Origin: Mammaliicoccus vitulinus
Lineage (GTDB): Bacteria; Bacillota; Bacilli; Staphylococcales; Staphylococcaceae
NCBI RefSeq assembly: GCF_029024305.1
Contig: NZ_CP118974.1
Location: 930,001-994,000, forward strand
Length of the DNA: 64,000 nt
Direction of reading: 5' to 3'
Shown: one piece after another, positions 7,751 to 17,834 of the stretch
Numbering within the stretch: position 1 is the stretch's first letter
Layout: the number at the start of each line of letters is the position of its first letter
Notes under the pieces: generated by a model
The model's input: the letters and a program-made list of their open reading frames with translations, nothing else
The model's database searches: none
What the model was told of the DNA's origin: nothing
Made by a program: the position numbers and the translations under genes

Positions 7751-10684
7751 ATGAAAATAATATCCTTAGAAATTTATGGCTATGGCCAACTCATGTCTAG
7801 AAAAATTAAATTTGATCAAAGTTTTATGCAAATATATGGAGAAAATGAAGCAGGTAAATCTACAATTCAAGCTTTTATACACTCTATATTATTTGGGTTT
7901 CCAACAAAAAAAGAGAATGAGCCAAGGTTAGAACCACGTCTTGGCAATCAATACGGTGGTAAATTAGAACTGGAATTTGATGGTCAAAAAGTGGAAGTAG
8001 AAAGAGTCAAAGGTCGTGTTACTGGCGATGTGAAAGTTTACCTATCAAATGGTAAAATTAAAGACGAAGAATGGCTCAAACAAAAGCTTAATTATATTAA
8101 TAAAAAGACATATCAAGGTATCTTCTCCTTTAATGTATTAGGATTGCAAGATATTCATAAAAATTTAACTGAAGACCAACTTCAAATGTACTTATTACAA
8201 GCAGGTGCTTTAGGTTCTACTGAATTTACCGGTATGAGCGATTTAATGCAAAGTGAAAAAGAAGCACTGTATAAAAAGAATGGTAAAAATCCAGTTTTAA
8301 ATGTTCAATTAGAACAGTTAAACGATTTAGAAATAAAAATTAAAAACGAAGAAAAGAAGTTATCGGAATACGAAAGACTTCAAGATGAGCGTGACAAAAT
8401 ATCGAGAAGACTCAATCAGTTAAAAGATAATTTAGGTAACCTTACAAATCGATTAACAAATAAAGAAAAAGAAATTTCTTTACATAATGATGTTGTAGAA
8501 TGGAAAAAGCTAGAAACGAACTTAAATATAGAACCGTATGAATTTCCAGAGCAAGGTATTGAAAGATATGAATCTGCAGTACGTTCAAATGAAAGTATTA
8601 AGCGTGATTTAACATTAAGAAATGAAAAGCTAGCGCAAGTTGTTCATACTTTAGATCATGTGAACGTTATGTCTGAAAGAGATGAAAAAGCTTTAAATAG
8701 TATTAGACAACGAGAATCAGATATTAAAGAAAAGCATCAAGAATTAAAGCAATTAAACAAACAAATTGATGATACAGAACGTGATAATGAACTGTTGCGT
8801 CAAGACATTGGTTGGAATGATGAATATTTAGATGTTGATACTTCTGAAGCGATGAAGACGCATATAGCAGAAGTGAATCGTGTTAAAGAAGAAAATGTAG
8901 TTGAACGCGAACAAATAAAACGAACTTTAAATCAATTGGATATTGAGCGAGATAGATACAATAATAATGTTGATAGATTGCACAATGATTTAGTTTCTGA
9001 CGAAAATTATGAACAAAAGAAAGTTTATAACCAAAAAGCTTTAGAGTTAGGCGAGAAGAAATCACTTTATAAAAAAATGGAAGAAAGCTTTAAAAAGCAA
9101 AAAGAAGAAAGTGAAAAAAGAAGTAAGCAATATAAATTAGCTTCTTGTATCGGTGGCATATTATTAATAGCAATTGCAATATATGCTTTTATCGCTTCTC
9201 AGCTTATATTTAGTGCAATCTTTGCGATAGTTGGTATAATTTTAGTCGTATTATCTTTCTTTATAAAATCTAAAAATTTAGATCATGATCAAGCTTTTTC
9301 TAAAGAGATAGATGAATTAGAAGAAAAGGTTAAACATTTAAAGCAATTTTATGATTTAGATTTTAACTTAGATGAACAGACTAAAATGAGACAAGAATTA
9401 GAAGGTTATTACCAATCGCAAGAAATTTTAAATACAAAGAAAGCTGAATTGAAGAAAGAGTTAGAACAAGTCGAAGAAATAATAGAGCAGAAAGAACGTG
9501 CTATAAAAGAAACAAAAGCAAGTATTCATGTTTCTAATCAACTGTCATCTCAATTATTAAATGATGCGTTAACGACCATTAAGAAAATTAAGCAAAATAG
9601 ATTCGAAATCAAGCGTTTAACTAAATTAAGAGATGAGAAACATTCGGATCTTGAAGCATTTTATCTTGAAGCAGAAAGTATCGTAACTCATGCACGATTA
9701 CATTATCAAAAGGTTTCATTATTTCATGACGTAAAACAAGCTTTAGATGAGCATCAAAAAGAATTTAATATTCAATCAAGAAATGTTGAACAACAAGCAC
9801 TGCTTACAAACGAAATCACTGCACTTTCAAAAAGGCTAGAAGAAAACAATAACGTGATCCAATCATTATTTAGCTTCATTAATGTAGAAGACGAAGAATC
9901 ATATTATCGACACCATAAATCTTACATATCATATAATGAGGATATGGAGAGATTTAACTATTTAACTGAGTTGCTCAACAATCATAATTATGATTACGAT
10001 AAAAATACTCAGCTGAGTTATATGACGAAAACGGACTTAGAAAATGAAAGAAATCAATTAGAACTGCAAGTTGATGAATACAATGACAACTACTTAAATG
10101 TACAAGCAGAACTTAGTGATTTAAATGCTAAAATTAATCATATGGAAACCGATGAAACATTGTCAGCATTGAGACATGAATATCATTTACTTAAAGATAA
10201 AGTTAATGAAACAGCAAATGATTGGGCAGCATTAAGTTATTTGCAAAACTTAGTTGAAGCGCATATTAAGCAAATTAAGGATAAGAGATTACCTTATGTT
10301 GTGAAAGATGCAACAGATATTTTAAGTGCATTAACAGAAGATAGATACAATCAAGTGATCTATGAAGACCAAAATGTACAAGTAAGACATGAAAATGGTC
10401 AAGTATTCCACCCAACTGAGTTAAGTCAGTCAACAAAAGAACTGTTGTATATTGCGCTTAGATTTAGCTTGATTAAATCCTTGCAAAAATACTATCCATT
10501 CCCGATAATAGTGGATGACGCATTTGTCCACTTTGATAAGCATCGTAAAGAAATTATGATTAAATATTTAATGAGCATGTCAGAAGATATTCAAATACTT
10601 TACTTTACATGTAACAAAGATCAAAACGTACCACAAAAACAAACGATAACTCTGACAAAAATAGAAGGAGCTAAGAGCAAATGA
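7751..10684 (+). CDS. yhaN: YhaN-type SbcC/Rad50-like ATPase
   Basis: A 977-residue SMC-like AAA protein. Walker A is [20 protein letters not shown] near the N terminus, and the C-terminal Walker B region reads [18 protein letters not shown]. Two long coiled-coil arms flank a hydrophobic double segment at about residues 463-505 ([20 protein letters not shown], then a second helix), a membrane hairpin typical of YhaN and absent from true SbcC. That implies membrane association of the YhaO partner. The 3' end overlaps yhaM by 4 bp (ATGA). Relatives are implicated in DNA repair; substrates are not shown here. Confidence 0.8.
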   Translation: MKIISLEIYGYGQLMSRKIKFDQSFMQIYGENEAGKSTIQAFIHSILFGFPTKKENEPRLEPRLGNQYGGKLELEFDGQKVEVERVKGRVTGDVKVYLSNGKIKDEEWLKQKLNYINKKTYQGIFSFNVLGLQDIHKNLTEDQLQMYLLQAGALGSTEFTGMSDLMQSEKEALYKKNGKNPVLNVQLEQLNDLEIKIKNEEKKLSEYERLQDERDKISRRLNQLKDNLGNLTNRLTNKEKEISLHNDVVEWKKLETNLNIEPYEFPEQGIERYESAVRSNESIKRDLTLRNEKLAQVVHTLDHVNVMSERDEKALNSIRQRESDIKEKHQELKQLNKQIDDTERDNELLRQDIGWNDEYLDVDTSEAMKTHIAEVNRVKEENVVEREQIKRTLNQLDIERDRYNNNVDRLHNDLVSDENYEQKKVYNQKALELGEKKSLYKKMEESFKKQKEESEKRSKQYKLASCIGGILLIAIAIYAFIASQLIFSAIFAIVGIILVVLSFFIKSKNLDHDQAFSKEIDELEEKVKHLKQFYDLDFNLDEQTKMRQELEGYYQSQEILNTKKAELKKELEQVEEIIEQKERAIKETKASIHVSNQLSSQLLNDALTTIKKIKQNRFEIKRLTKLRDEKHSDLEAFYLEAESIVTHARLHYQKVSLFHDVKQALDEHQKEFNIQSRNVEQQALLTNEITALSKRLEENNNVIQSLFSFINVEDEESYYRHHKSYISYNEDMERFNYLTELLNNHNYDYDKNTQLSYMTKTDLENERNQLELQVDEYNDNYLNVQAELSDLNAKINHMETDETLSALRHEYHLLKDKVNETANDWAALSYLQNLVEAHIKQIKDKRLPYVVKDATDILSALTEDRYNQVIYEDQNVQVRHENGQVFHPTELSQSTKELLYIALRFSLIKSLQKYYPFPIIVDDAFVHFDKHRKEIMIKYLMSMSEDIQILYFTCNKDQNVPQKQTITLTKIEGAKSK

Positions 10685-11622
10685 GAACAATCGAAACATT
10701 AAAGCCAGGAGACCCAGTTGATCATTATTTTTTAATACATCGCGCCATTCAAGGTGTAACTGCTCAAGGTAAACCATATATGACACTTTACTTGAAAGAT
10801 AAGAGTGGAGATATAGAAGCTAAAGTATGGACTGTATCAAGCGAAGATATTCAATTACTTGTACCTGAGACAATTATACGCGTTAAAGGTGATGTAATAG
10901 ATTACCGCGGACGTAAACAAATGAAAATTAATCAATTTAGAGTTGCTGTAGACGAAGATAATGTAAAACTAGAAAACTTTTTAGAAGCAGCACCTTTAAC
11001 AATTGATGAAATGTCAGAAGAAATTATGACATTTTTATTAGACATTGAGAATGCTAAATTACAAAGAATTACACGTTTATTACTCAAAAAATATCAAAAA
11101 GAATATTTCACATTCCCAGCAGCGAGCTCACATCATCATAATTTCGTCTCAGGACTCAGTTATCATGTCGTGACAATGTTGAGGCAAGCAAAAGCTTTGT
11201 GTGACATATATCCAATATTAAATAGAAGTTTATTATATAGTGGTGTTATTTTGCATGACTTAGGAAAAGTTAAGGAATTATCAGGACCAGTCGCAACAAC
11301 TTATACGGTAGAAGGTAATTTGTTAGGTCATATTTCTATAGTAAGTGATGAAATATCGCAAGTAGCTAAAGAACACAATATAGAAGGTGAAGAAGTACTA
11401 TTACTAAGACATTTAGTATTAAGTCACCATGGTAAATTAGAATACGGCTCACCAAAATTACCAATGGTAAAAGAAGCTGAGATTTTGCACTTTATCGATA
11501 ATATTGATGCTAGAATGATGATGTTTGAAAAGCATCTTAAAAAAGTAGATAAAGGTCAATATACAGAACGTATCTTTGCTCTAGAGAATAGACAATTTTA
11601 TAAACCTGAAACGTTAGATTAA
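10681..11622 (+). CDS. yhaM: 3'-5' exoribonuclease YhaM (Cbf1)
   Basis: 313 residues. The N-terminal OB-fold (about 15-95, [15 protein letters not shown]) precedes an HD hydrolase domain with [12 protein letters not shown] and [14 protein letters not shown], giving the metal-binding histidines and aspartates. YhaM degrades RNA, and single-stranded DNA, in the 3'-5' direction in Bacillus and staphylococci. The start overlaps yhaN, so the three genes are probably translated as a unit. A terminator and repeat block follow. Confidence 0.85.
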   Translation: MRTIETLKPGDPVDHYFLIHRAIQGVTAQGKPYMTLYLKDKSGDIEAKVWTVSSEDIQLLVPETIIRVKGDVIDYRGRKQMKINQFRVAVDEDNVKLENFLEAAPLTIDEMSEEIMTFLLDIENAKLQRITRLLLKKYQKEYFTFPAASSHHHNFVSGLSYHVVTMLRQAKALCDIYPILNRSLLYSGVILHDLGKVKELSGPVATTYTVEGNLLGHISIVSDEISQVAKEHNIEGEEVLLLRHLVLSHHGKLEYGSPKLPMVKEAEILHFIDNIDARMMMFEKHLKKVDKGQYTERIFALENRQFYKPETLD

Positions 11623-11628
11623 AACAGG

Positions 11629-11702
11629 TAGGGACATAAATACCCGTAGTTAAAATGAAAGATCTCTTCATTAGGTTATAGCCTAGTGAAGAGATCTTTT
11701 TT
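11629..11702 (+). terminator. yhaM terminator, family B hairpin, copy 1
   Basis: A degenerate palindrome GGTAGGGACATAAATACCC is followed by stem AAAGATCTCTTCA / GTGAAGAGATCTTT with loop TTAGGTTATAGCCTA and T6. The hairpin core is shared with the ecsB terminator at 17461-17505. Both stand directly before a family A palindromic element. Confidence 0.85.
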
Positions 11703-11710
11703 AATATCTT

Positions 11711-11809
11711 ACGATTTTGCTCGTGCATGCTTGCCTGGGGGGGATGGTTCGAGCCTGTAGTCGCGCGCGGCATACTATTCCCCCGGGCGTCCGCACTTTG
11801 CAAAATCGT
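11711..11809 (+). repeat. GC-rich palindromic element (family A), copy 2
   Basis: Same layout as the 4544 copy, but more diverged: seven Gs in the first G-run, CGCGCGCGG in place of the CT-rich middle, and GCACTTTGCAAAATCG at the right end. Confidence 0.85.
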
Positions 11810-11833
11810 GGAGAATATTATAAAGATTGTTTG

Positions 11834-12120
11834 CTATTTATCATGTGGAGTCTGACTTGATAAAATCACGGGTTCTATTTATCATGTGGAGCCTGACATG
11901 ATAAAATCACGGGTTCTATTTATCATGTGGAGTCTGACTTGATAAAATCAAGGGTTCTATTTATCATGTGGAGTCTGACTTGATAAAATCACGGGTTCTA
12001 TTTATCAAGTGGAGCCTGACATGATAAAATCAAGAGTTCTATTTATCAAGTGGAGCCTGACATGATAAAATCACGGGTTCTATTTATCAAGTGGAGCCTG
12101 ACATGATAAATTTACGTGCA
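11834..12120 (+). repeat. Seven tandem 41 bp hairpin repeats
   Basis: Units begin at 11834, 11875, 11916, 11957, 11998, 12039 and 12080, an exact 41 bp period; the last diverges in its final quarter. Each unit holds TTTATCATGT (or TTTATCAAGT), a short GGAG(T/C)CTG loop, ACATGATAAA (or ACTTGATAAA), then a linker such as ATCACGGGTTC. Sequence variants alternate between units. Two further units in reverse orientation lie at 43183-43253. No gene is seen in 11623-12228. Confidence 0.9.
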
Positions 12121-12148
12121 AAACGCACGAAGACTTAAAAGATAAAGC

Positions 12149-12194
12149 AAAAAGAGCGCAAATTCTTTGAAAATAAGAATTTACGCTCTTTTTT
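12149..12194 (-). terminator. prsA terminator, family D hairpin, copy 2
   Basis: AAAAAGAGCG(C/T)AAATTCTT stem with TAAGAATTTACGCTCTTTTTT. A T-run follows on both strands, so it can act bidirectionally. It is about 35 bp past the prsA stop codon. Confidence 0.8.
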
Positions 12195-12228
12195 AATATC
12201 CAAAACTTTTCGTTTTGTTATATCATAT

Positions 12229-13197
12229 TTAGCTAGCTGACTGTTGTTGAGCAGCTTGCATTTGTTGTTGTTGTAGTGCTTTTTCGTTTAAGATGTTATC
12301 TTCAATTGCTTTTTTAATGTCTTTATCTTTGTAATCTACTTTGTATTCATCTAATAATTTTTTGTAAGCATTAATGATAATCTTAGGTTCTTTTTGAATT
12401 TTCATTTGACGATATTGTTCTTTAAGGCTGTCTTTTTCTTTTTTAGATGCTTCGCCTTTATCTGCTCTTATAATATGGTATCCATATTGAGATTTAACAA
12501 CATCTGAAATTTCGTCGTCTTTAAGGTCGAATAGTGCTTTTTCAAATGATTCATCCATTTGACCTTTCAATACGAAACCTAGTGAACCATTTTTATCTTT
12601 AGTACCTTCATCTTGTGATTCTTTTTTAGCAATTTTGTCGAAGTCATCTGGATTTTTCTTGATTTGAGCTAGTAATTCATCAGCTTTTTTCTTAGCTGCT
12701 TTATCACTTAAACCATCTTTTGAATCTTCTGATTTAACTTTTATTAAGATATGAGAACCTTTTTTAGTGTTTTTATCAATTTCTTTATCGGAAACGTTCA
12801 CCGCATCATTGATAAATTCTTCTTGGAATTTAGAAGTTTTTTGAGATTCTTTAAAGTCTTCTAAAGTTGCACCTGGTTTTTCTTGTTGAAGTGCTTCTTC
12901 AAATTTCTTCTTACCACCATATTGCTCAATTTGTTTATCAACTTGTTCGTCTAATTTCTTAGTATCAACTTTGTCTTCGTATTTATCTTTTAAGACTTTG
13001 TTAAGTACAATTTGGAATGCATTTTGGGCTACTTCGTTGTTACCCATCTTGTCTAAAACGTCTTGTGAAGTTACATTTCCAGCCTTAGTTTCAACTAAAG
13101 TTTCTCCGGAGTTATCTGAACCGTTACCACAAGCTCCTAATGTTAATACAGATGCTGAAAGTGTTATAGGTAACACTATTTTTTTAATTGATTTCAT
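12229..13197 (-). CDS. prsA: Foldase lipoprotein PrsA (parvulin PPIase)
   Basis: A 322-residue extracytoplasmic foldase. The lipoprotein signal ends in the lipobox LTLGAC (Cys about 23). The NC region is rich in lysine and glutamate. A parvulin domain covers about residues 145-245, with GSHILIKVKSEDSKDG, GSLGFVLKGQM, FEKALFDLK and YGYHIIRAD. The C-terminal tail is glutamine- and alanine-rich. PrsA folds secreted proteins and helps PBP2a-type function in staphylococci. AAAAGGAG precedes the ATG. Confidence 0.9.
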   Translation of the reverse strand: MKSIKKIVLPITLSASVLTLGACGNGSDNSGETLVETKAGNVTSQDVLDKMGNNEVAQNAFQIVLNKVLKDKYEDKVDTKKLDEQVDKQIEQYGGKKKFEEALQQEKPGATLEDFKESQKTSKFQEEFINDAVNVSDKEIDKNTKKGSHILIKVKSEDSKDGLSDKAAKKKADELLAQIKKNPDDFDKIAKKESQDEGTKDKNGSLGFVLKGQMDESFEKALFDLKDDEISDVVKSQYGYHIIRADKGEASKKEKDSLKEQYRQMKIQKEPKIIINAYKKLLDEYKVDYKDKDIKKAIEDNILNEKALQQQQMQAAQQQSAS

Positions 13198-13268
13198 AAA
13201 TAGAACTCCTTTTGTAAGAATACAATGATAAATATAGCATATTTAGTAATTTAAATACAAAAAATAAC

Positions 13269-13832
13269 TTATAAATGTTCAGCATCCAGTGAACGTTTTG
13301 TTAACAATTCGATACCGTTCTTTCTTTCTTCAATATAAGTACCTCTTTTTGTAAATAAAATTATTTTAAAATAAAGTAAGTCAATAATTGATATACCAAT
13401 ATTTATAGACATTATAAATAAAATGTAGTGTCCATATTGAGGGATAATATTAATTAATACAAGTGATAGGGTAGTTATTGCAATTAATGGACAGATAAGT
13501 GCTAAACAAAACACAATTTTATTAACGGGTTGATCCACTCTAATATTATATAATGGTAAAGCGCGTTTCGCTTTAGTAGTTTTATTCATTTTAAATGACT
13601 TACGATAATAAATTAGTACAATCAAGTGCAATAATTTATGGATTGGATAAATTAAGCAAAGGACGAATAAGAATAAAATAAACTTATCGTCCTTTAATGG
13701 TTGTGTTTGTATATAATTAAATATTTCGTAAGTGACTATAAATGTTAAAAATGAAACTAAAGCACTGATTAATACAATTCTCTGTAGTCCATATCGAGAA
13801 TGTATGTTAATTGATTTAGAACATAAGAACAT
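13269..13832 (-). CDS. DUF3267 membrane protein
   Basis: About 187 residues with four hydrophobic helices. A membrane-embedded HKLLH sequence (in YPIHKLLHLIVL) sits where DUF3267 proteins carry an HExxH zinc-protease-like motif. The glutamate is replaced by lysine, so peptidase activity is doubtful. ATG 13832 is preferred over GTG 13844 because AAGGTGA is properly spaced only for the former. Position between prsA and hpr matches the staphylococcal order. Confidence 0.65.
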   Translation of the reverse strand: MFLCSKSINIHSRYGLQRIVLISALVSFLTFIVTYEIFNYIQTQPLKDDKFILFLFVLCLIYPIHKLLHLIVLIYYRKSFKMNKTTKAKRALPLYNIRVDQPVNKIVFCLALICPLIAITTLSLVLINIIPQYGHYILFIMSINIGISIIDLLYFKIILFTKRGTYIEERKNGIELLTKRSLDAEHL

Positions 13833-13869
13833 AAGATACGTCACCTTCTAAGTTAGATTTATCTTGATA

Positions 13870-14415
13870 TTATGCATCATCCTCAGAGTGTTCGTCAAGT
13901 AGATATTTTCTTAATTGTTCGTGGTTTTGTTCAATGTGATTAATAAAGTCACTGCCGTATATTTGCCCAACAATATACTTTACGTCTGTAAACTCTGGCA
14001 TACTATACATAACTTTTTCATATTCAGCTGCAATATCATATAATCTATTCGTATCGTTTGTATAGCTCACATACGTTTTTCTTAATACTTCAAGCCCTTT
14101 ATCCGATAACTCTAAATATGTTGTACGTTTATCATGTTGGCTTTTAGGCATCGTTAAATAGCCGCGTTTTTCTAAGTTTTTAGCAAAATTGAAAACTGTA
14201 GAAACATGCATAACACCATATTTACTAACTTCTGAAATTGTTGCTTCGTCTAAACTTCTGATGATAATAAGAATGTGATGCTCATTAATATTTAAATCAA
14301 ATGGTTTAATCCATTGTTGCCAATCTTTTTCAATCGTCTTCCATAAAGCTTTAGATAATTGAGAAACTTTATGTGTGAATAACATTTTTTCGATCATGTC
14401 CCGTTCGTTCGCCAT
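13870..14415 (-). CDS. hpr: MarR-family regulator Hpr/ScoC-like
   Basis: A 181-residue winged-helix regulator. The MarR core runs about residues 10-130: LNINEHHILIIIRSL, then ATISEVSKYGVMHVSTVFNF (recognition helix) and KRGYLTMPKSQHDKRTTYLE (wing). The acidic C-terminal extension (about 135-181) is typical of Hpr/ScoC, the transition-state regulator of exoprotease genes in Bacillus. Gene neighbours (prsA, ytxH, hit, ecs) are those of hpr in Bacillus. AAGGGGG precedes the ATG. Confidence 0.75.
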   Translation of the reverse strand: MANERDMIEKMLFTHKVSQLSKALWKTIEKDWQQWIKPFDLNINEHHILIIIRSLDEATISEVSKYGVMHVSTVFNFAKNLEKRGYLTMPKSQHDKRTTYLELSDKGLEVLRKTYVSYTNDTNRLYDIAAEYEKVMYSMPEFTDVKYIVGQIYGSDFINHIEQNHEQLRKYLLDEHSEDDA

Positions 14416-14444
14416 CGCAATATCCCCCTTTAATTGTATAATAA

Positions 14445-14470
14445 AAGCATGATACTAATGTATCATGCTT
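14445..14470 (-). terminator. Terminator after the YtxH-like gene
   Basis: AAGCATGATAC / GTATCATGCTT with a four-base loop, followed on the minus strand by TTTATT. Confidence 0.8.
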
Positions 14471-14511
14471 ACATATAACACTTTCATAATATAATAATTT
14501 TAACACGTTTT

Positions 14512-14889
14512 CTATTTTTTTAGAAACGGAAGCTTCGTATTTTGGATTTCTTTTTGGATTTCATTTCCACGATTGCTTATATTCTCAATATTTTTCTGAA
14601 TTTGTTCGATATTCGGATTGATATCTGCTTTAAATTCATTAATCATCGTTTTGATTTCTTCACTTAACGATTGAATGGCAATTTGGCTTTCATCTTTAGT
14701 TTTTAATACATAATCTTTAATTTCCATTGCATTATCTTTAATTTCGCTTAATTGAATTTTTGAACCGTCAGCAGTGGATTTTAAATCTGTCTTTAAAGCA
14801 TCACCTGAACGATCTGTATTTAATATTGCTGTTGTAAAACCAGTAACAAGTCCTACACCAACACCGATAGCTAATCTTGAAAATTTCAT
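14512..14889 (-). CDS. YtxH-domain small membrane protein (YhaH-like)
   Basis: 125 residues. A glycine-rich N-terminal membrane helix (RLAIGVGVGLVTGFTTAIL) is followed by a soluble, charged helical region, the YtxH layout. Related proteins in Bacillus are linked to general stress, but function is unknown. The ATG follows AAGGAGGAT. It has its own terminator before hpr. Confidence 0.65.
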   Translation of the reverse strand: MKFSRLAIGVGVGLVTGFTTAILNTDRSGDALKTDLKSTADGSKIQLSEIKDNAMEIKDYVLKTKDESQIAIQSLSEEIKTMINEFKADINPNIEQIQKNIENISNRGNEIQKEIQNTKLPFLKK

Positions 14890-14953
14890 AATAATCCTCC
14901 TTGATTTCTCTTACTTGAATATATACCCTTAAAGCTTGGAAATATGCAATGAA

Positions 14954-15376
14954 TTAAAATTGTTGCTGGATCGTTTTTGCAATTTCTGCCTTTTTATCGT
15001 CATCTATTTGGTCTTCATTAGTATTCCAAATATATCCGAATCCATCTATGTCTTCTTTATACCTTGGGATTAAATGAAAATGAATATGGAATACAGATTG
15101 TGAAGCATACTCGCCATTATTTTGGATGATATTCAAACCGTCTGGATTGAATGCTTTTTTAATAGCATTAGCGACAATCGGTAACGCTTCTGCTATATGT
15201 TTCATCGTTTCAGGATCTGTTTCATAAATATTAGGTGATGCTTTTTTCGGTACGAGAAGTGTATGACCTTTAGAAACTTGAGATATATCTAAGAAAGCAT
15301 AGACATAATCATTTTCATAAATTTTGTAAGAAGGAATTTCACCATCGATAATTTTGCTAAAGATTGTTTCTGACAT
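14954..15376 (-). CDS. hit: HIT-family nucleotide hydrolase
   Basis: 140 residues. The histidine triad reads SVFHIHFHLIPR near the C terminus, and the N-terminal FSKIIDGEIPSYKIYEND is typical of HINT-branch proteins that hydrolyse phosphoramidate-linked nucleotides. Divergent from ecsA, the usual neighbour in Firmicutes. ATAGGAGATG precedes the ATG. Confidence 0.9.
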   Translation of the reverse strand: MSETIFSKIIDGEIPSYKIYENDYVYAFLDISQVSKGHTLLVPKKASPNIYETDPETMKHIAEALPIVANAIKKAFNPDGLNIIQNNGEYASQSVFHIHFHLIPRYKEDIDGFGYIWNTNEDQIDDDKKAEIAKTIQQQF

Positions 15377-15504
15377 AATATCATCTCCTATGTAAATATT
15401 AGCTTTATTATATCATGCAAGTAGTATCATCTCACTGATAAAGATATTATTTAATGAATGTAACAATAAGAACATGCTACAATATACTTTGGAGGTGTTT
15501 TCAC

Positions 15505-16242
15505 GTGACAATTAAAGTGAACAATTTAACAGGTGGATATGGGAAAAAGGCTGTTATCCATGATATCTCATTCGAATGTAAACCAAGTGAAGTCGTCGGA
15601 CTGATAGGATTAAACGGTGCGGGAAAAAGTACGACTATTAAACATATATTAGGTTTATTAACACCACAAAAAGGTGAGATGTCCATAAATAATATTGATA
15701 TCAAATCAGATATAGAATCATATAGAAGAAATCTTACATATATACCTGAAAGTCCAGTATTATATGATGAGTTAACATTAGAAGAACATATATATATGAC
15801 TGCAATGGCATATGGAATTGATAAAGATACAGCAATGTCAAAAGCTATGCCGTTATTGAAAAGGCTGAGACTTGATAAAGAGCTAAAAGTATTCCCGATT
15901 CATTTTTCTAAAGGTATGAAACAAAAAGTTATGATTGTATGTGCTTTTTTAGTAGAGCCAACACAATACATTATAGATGAACCATTTTTAGGATTAGATC
16001 CGCTCGGTATTCAAACAATGTTAGATTTAATAGTAGAAAGACGTAATCAAGGTTCATCCGTACTTATGTCTACGCATATTTTAGCAACTGCGGAAAGATA
16101 TTGTGATAGGTTTATTATTTTACATCAAGGTAAGTTGATCGCAATGGGGAATTTAGATGAATTAAGAGCTGAAACTGGTCTTACAAATGCAACATTGGAT
16201 GATATTTATATCCATTTAACAAAAGGTGACAGTTATGAATGA
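15505..16242 (+). CDS. ecsA: ABC transporter ATPase EcsA
   Basis: A 245-residue ATPase. Walker A is GLNGAGKSTTIKHILGLL. The signature loop is HFSKGMKQKVMIV, a variant of LSGGQ seen in this family. Walker B is YIIDEPFLGLDP, and a switch histidine lies in MSTHILATAE. The GTG start at 15505 is chosen because GGAGGTG (15491-15497) is ideally placed; the upstream in-frame extension has no ribosome site. EcsAB affects secretion and intramembrane proteolysis through RasP in Bacillus. It overlaps ecsB. Confidence 0.88.
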   Translation: MTIKVNNLTGGYGKKAVIHDISFECKPSEVVGLIGLNGAGKSTTIKHILGLLTPQKGEMSINNIDIKSDIESYRRNLTYIPESPVLYDELTLEEHIYMTAMAYGIDKDTAMSKAMPLLKRLRLDKELKVFPIHFSKGMKQKVMIVCAFLVEPTQYIIDEPFLGLDPLGIQTMLDLIVERRNQGSSVLMSTHILATAERYCDRFIILHQGKLIAMGNLDELRAETGLTNATLDDIYIHLTKGDSYE

Positions 16243-17455
16243 TGCTAAAACTTTATATAACTTAAGACAAAAAGAAGAAGTGTTAGAGAAGCTTAAGTAT
16301 AATAAATTTATATTTAATGGTCATTTTTTAATCTTTATAACAATTATGCTCGGAGCATTTGCGTTAGGCTACAGTAATTGGTTGAAAGATATTCCTCAAA
16401 ATATTAATTATAGATTGATTGTTTCTTTAGTATTATCTATTTGTTCAATCTTTCCAATGAGAACGTTGTTTCGAGAAGCGGATAAGTTATATTTATTACC
16501 GTTTGAAAAGCATTTATCAACATATATAAAAAAAGCGATAACTTATAGTTATATAAATAGACTTTATTTACCAGTCGTAATTCTAGTGATAGGCCTTCCA
16601 TTATTTTATCAATTATTGGGAAGCGAATTTCATTTATACATTACTGTAATGGTATTAAGTTTCATCTTTCCAATATTAGGTTTAGTTATAAAATGGTTCT
16701 GGCTAAAATATGGCTTAGAAATATGGGGCGTTAATGTCTTGCTTTTTATCGTATTTGCTAGTGGGTATTATACAACGTTAAAAGTAGGGATGCTTTCAGG
16801 CTTATTGTCTATCGTCATATTGATAGCGCTGATTATATTAATGGAAAACATTAATAGAGGTACATTTTATCAGTGGGAAACATTGGTATCTCTAGAACAT
16901 AATCATAAAATGAATTACTATAAATTCGTCAATATGTTCACAGATGTAAAAGTGTTAAATGAAAGAACGGTTAGAAGAAGATATTTAGATGTATTTTTAA
17001 AAGTACCAAGATCGAAGAAATTTAATCAAGACTATATGTATAAATACTTGTTTGTAAGAAGTTTCGCAAGAGGTAAAGATGCATTCTTTATTGTTTTAAG
17101 ATTTTTAATCATTGGGTTACTGCTTATATGGTGGATAGATCAATCAGTTATCTCCGCTATACTTGGCGCGTTGATAATGTATTTACTTATTTTGCAACTT
17201 TCTCAATTTTATAAACAGCAAGCATATGGTTTATGGCCACAAGTATGGCCAGTCAGTGAACATCAAGTCATAAAAGGCTATCATCAGTTTTTAATAAATA
17301 TGATGTTAATATTAGGTGTTATTCTGTCGATTATATATATTGTTAAATTCATATCAACAACATATTTTGTAGTTGTATTCTTTATAGTAGGTTGGTTAAC
17401 GATAGATTCATCGATTAAAAAGATTAAAAAACATCAAGAATTATTGAGAGACTAA
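16235..17455 (+). CDS. ecsB: ABC transporter permease EcsB
   Basis: 406 residues with about eight to ten hydrophobic helices arranged in two bundles around a basic cytoplasmic loop (VRRRYLDVFLKVPRSKKFNQ). It overlaps ecsA by 8 bp. ATG 16235 has the AAAAGGTGA site upstream and is preferred over GTG 16226. The pair is predicted to form the Ecs transporter in the cytoplasmic membrane; transported substrate is not known. Confidence 0.82.
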   Translation: MNDAKTLYNLRQKEEVLEKLKYNKFIFNGHFLIFITIMLGAFALGYSNWLKDIPQNINYRLIVSLVLSICSIFPMRTLFREADKLYLLPFEKHLSTYIKKAITYSYINRLYLPVVILVIGLPLFYQLLGSEFHLYITVMVLSFIFPILGLVIKWFWLKYGLEIWGVNVLLFIVFASGYYTTLKVGMLSGLLSIVILIALIILMENINRGTFYQWETLVSLEHNHKMNYYKFVNMFTDVKVLNERTVRRRYLDVFLKVPRSKKFNQDYMYKYLFVRSFARGKDAFFIVLRFLIIGLLLIWWIDQSVISAILGALIMYLLILQLSQFYKQQAYGLWPQVWPVSEHQVIKGYHQFLINMMLILGVILSIIYIVKFISTTYFVVVFFIVGWLTIDSSIKKIKKHQELLRD

Positions 17456-17460
17456 AATAA

Positions 17461-17505
17461 AATATCTCTTCATTAGGTTATAGCCTAGTGAAGAGATATT
17501 TTTAT
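17461..17505 (+). terminator. ecsB terminator, family B hairpin, copy 2
   Basis: AATATCTCTTCA / GTGAAGAGATATT with the same TTAGGTTATAGCCTA loop as the yhaM terminator. The outermost stem pairs differ from that copy but are compensated (ATC/GAT versus TAT/ATA). Confidence 0.85.
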
Positions 17506-17518
17506 ATTTTAAAATCTT

Positions 17519-17615
17519 ACGATTTTGCTCGTGCATGCTTGCCTGGGGGTATGGTTCGAGCCTGTAGTCTCTCTCTCATACTATTCCCCCGGGCGTCAGC
17601 ACTTTACAAAATCGT
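17519..17615 (+). repeat. GC-rich palindromic element (family A), copy 3
   Basis: Full-length copy with CTCTCTCTC in the variable centre. First of two copies in this 379 bp gap, in the same orientation. Confidence 0.88.
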
Positions 17616-17683
17616 TATTAAATACCATTCTCAACTCACGCTACTGTTTTTTTAGTAAATAGCTTGCTATGTTTTAAAATCTT

Positions 17684-17780
17684 ACGATTTTGCTCGTGCA
17701 TGCTTGCCTGGGGGTATGGTTCGAGCCTGTAGTCTCTCTCTTATACTATTCCCTCGGGCGTCAGCACTTTACAAAATCGT
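17684..17780 (+). repeat. GC-rich palindromic element (family A), copy 4
   Basis: Nearly identical to the copy 165 bp upstream, including the preceding TTTTAAAATCTT sequence, so it is probably a local duplication. It differs in the CT-rich centre (CTCTCTCTT) and CCCTCGGGCG in place of CCCCCGGGCG. Confidence 0.88.
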
Positions 17781-17790
17781 GTGGACAAAT

Positions 17791-17832
17791 CAAAAGGGAA
17801 TCTAGGATGTTAAAGTCCTAGATTCCCTTTTG
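17791..17832 (-). terminator. traP terminator (near-perfect palindrome)
   Basis: CAAAAGGGAATCTAGGA / TCCTAGATTCCCTTTTG around TGTTAAAG. Usable on either strand. Its core TAGGATGTTAAAGTCCTA resembles the dispersed GGGACATAAATGTCC palindrome. Confidence 0.8.
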
Positions 17833-17834
17833 TT

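Noticed and set aside
11537..11803. Minus-strand frame of 88 codons
   Set aside because: It overlaps the end of yhaM and the palindromic element; composition follows the repeat.
11834..12120. Tandem array considered as CRISPR
   Set aside because: Units follow head to tail with no unique spacers and no cas genes nearby; the 41 bp period is the whole unit.
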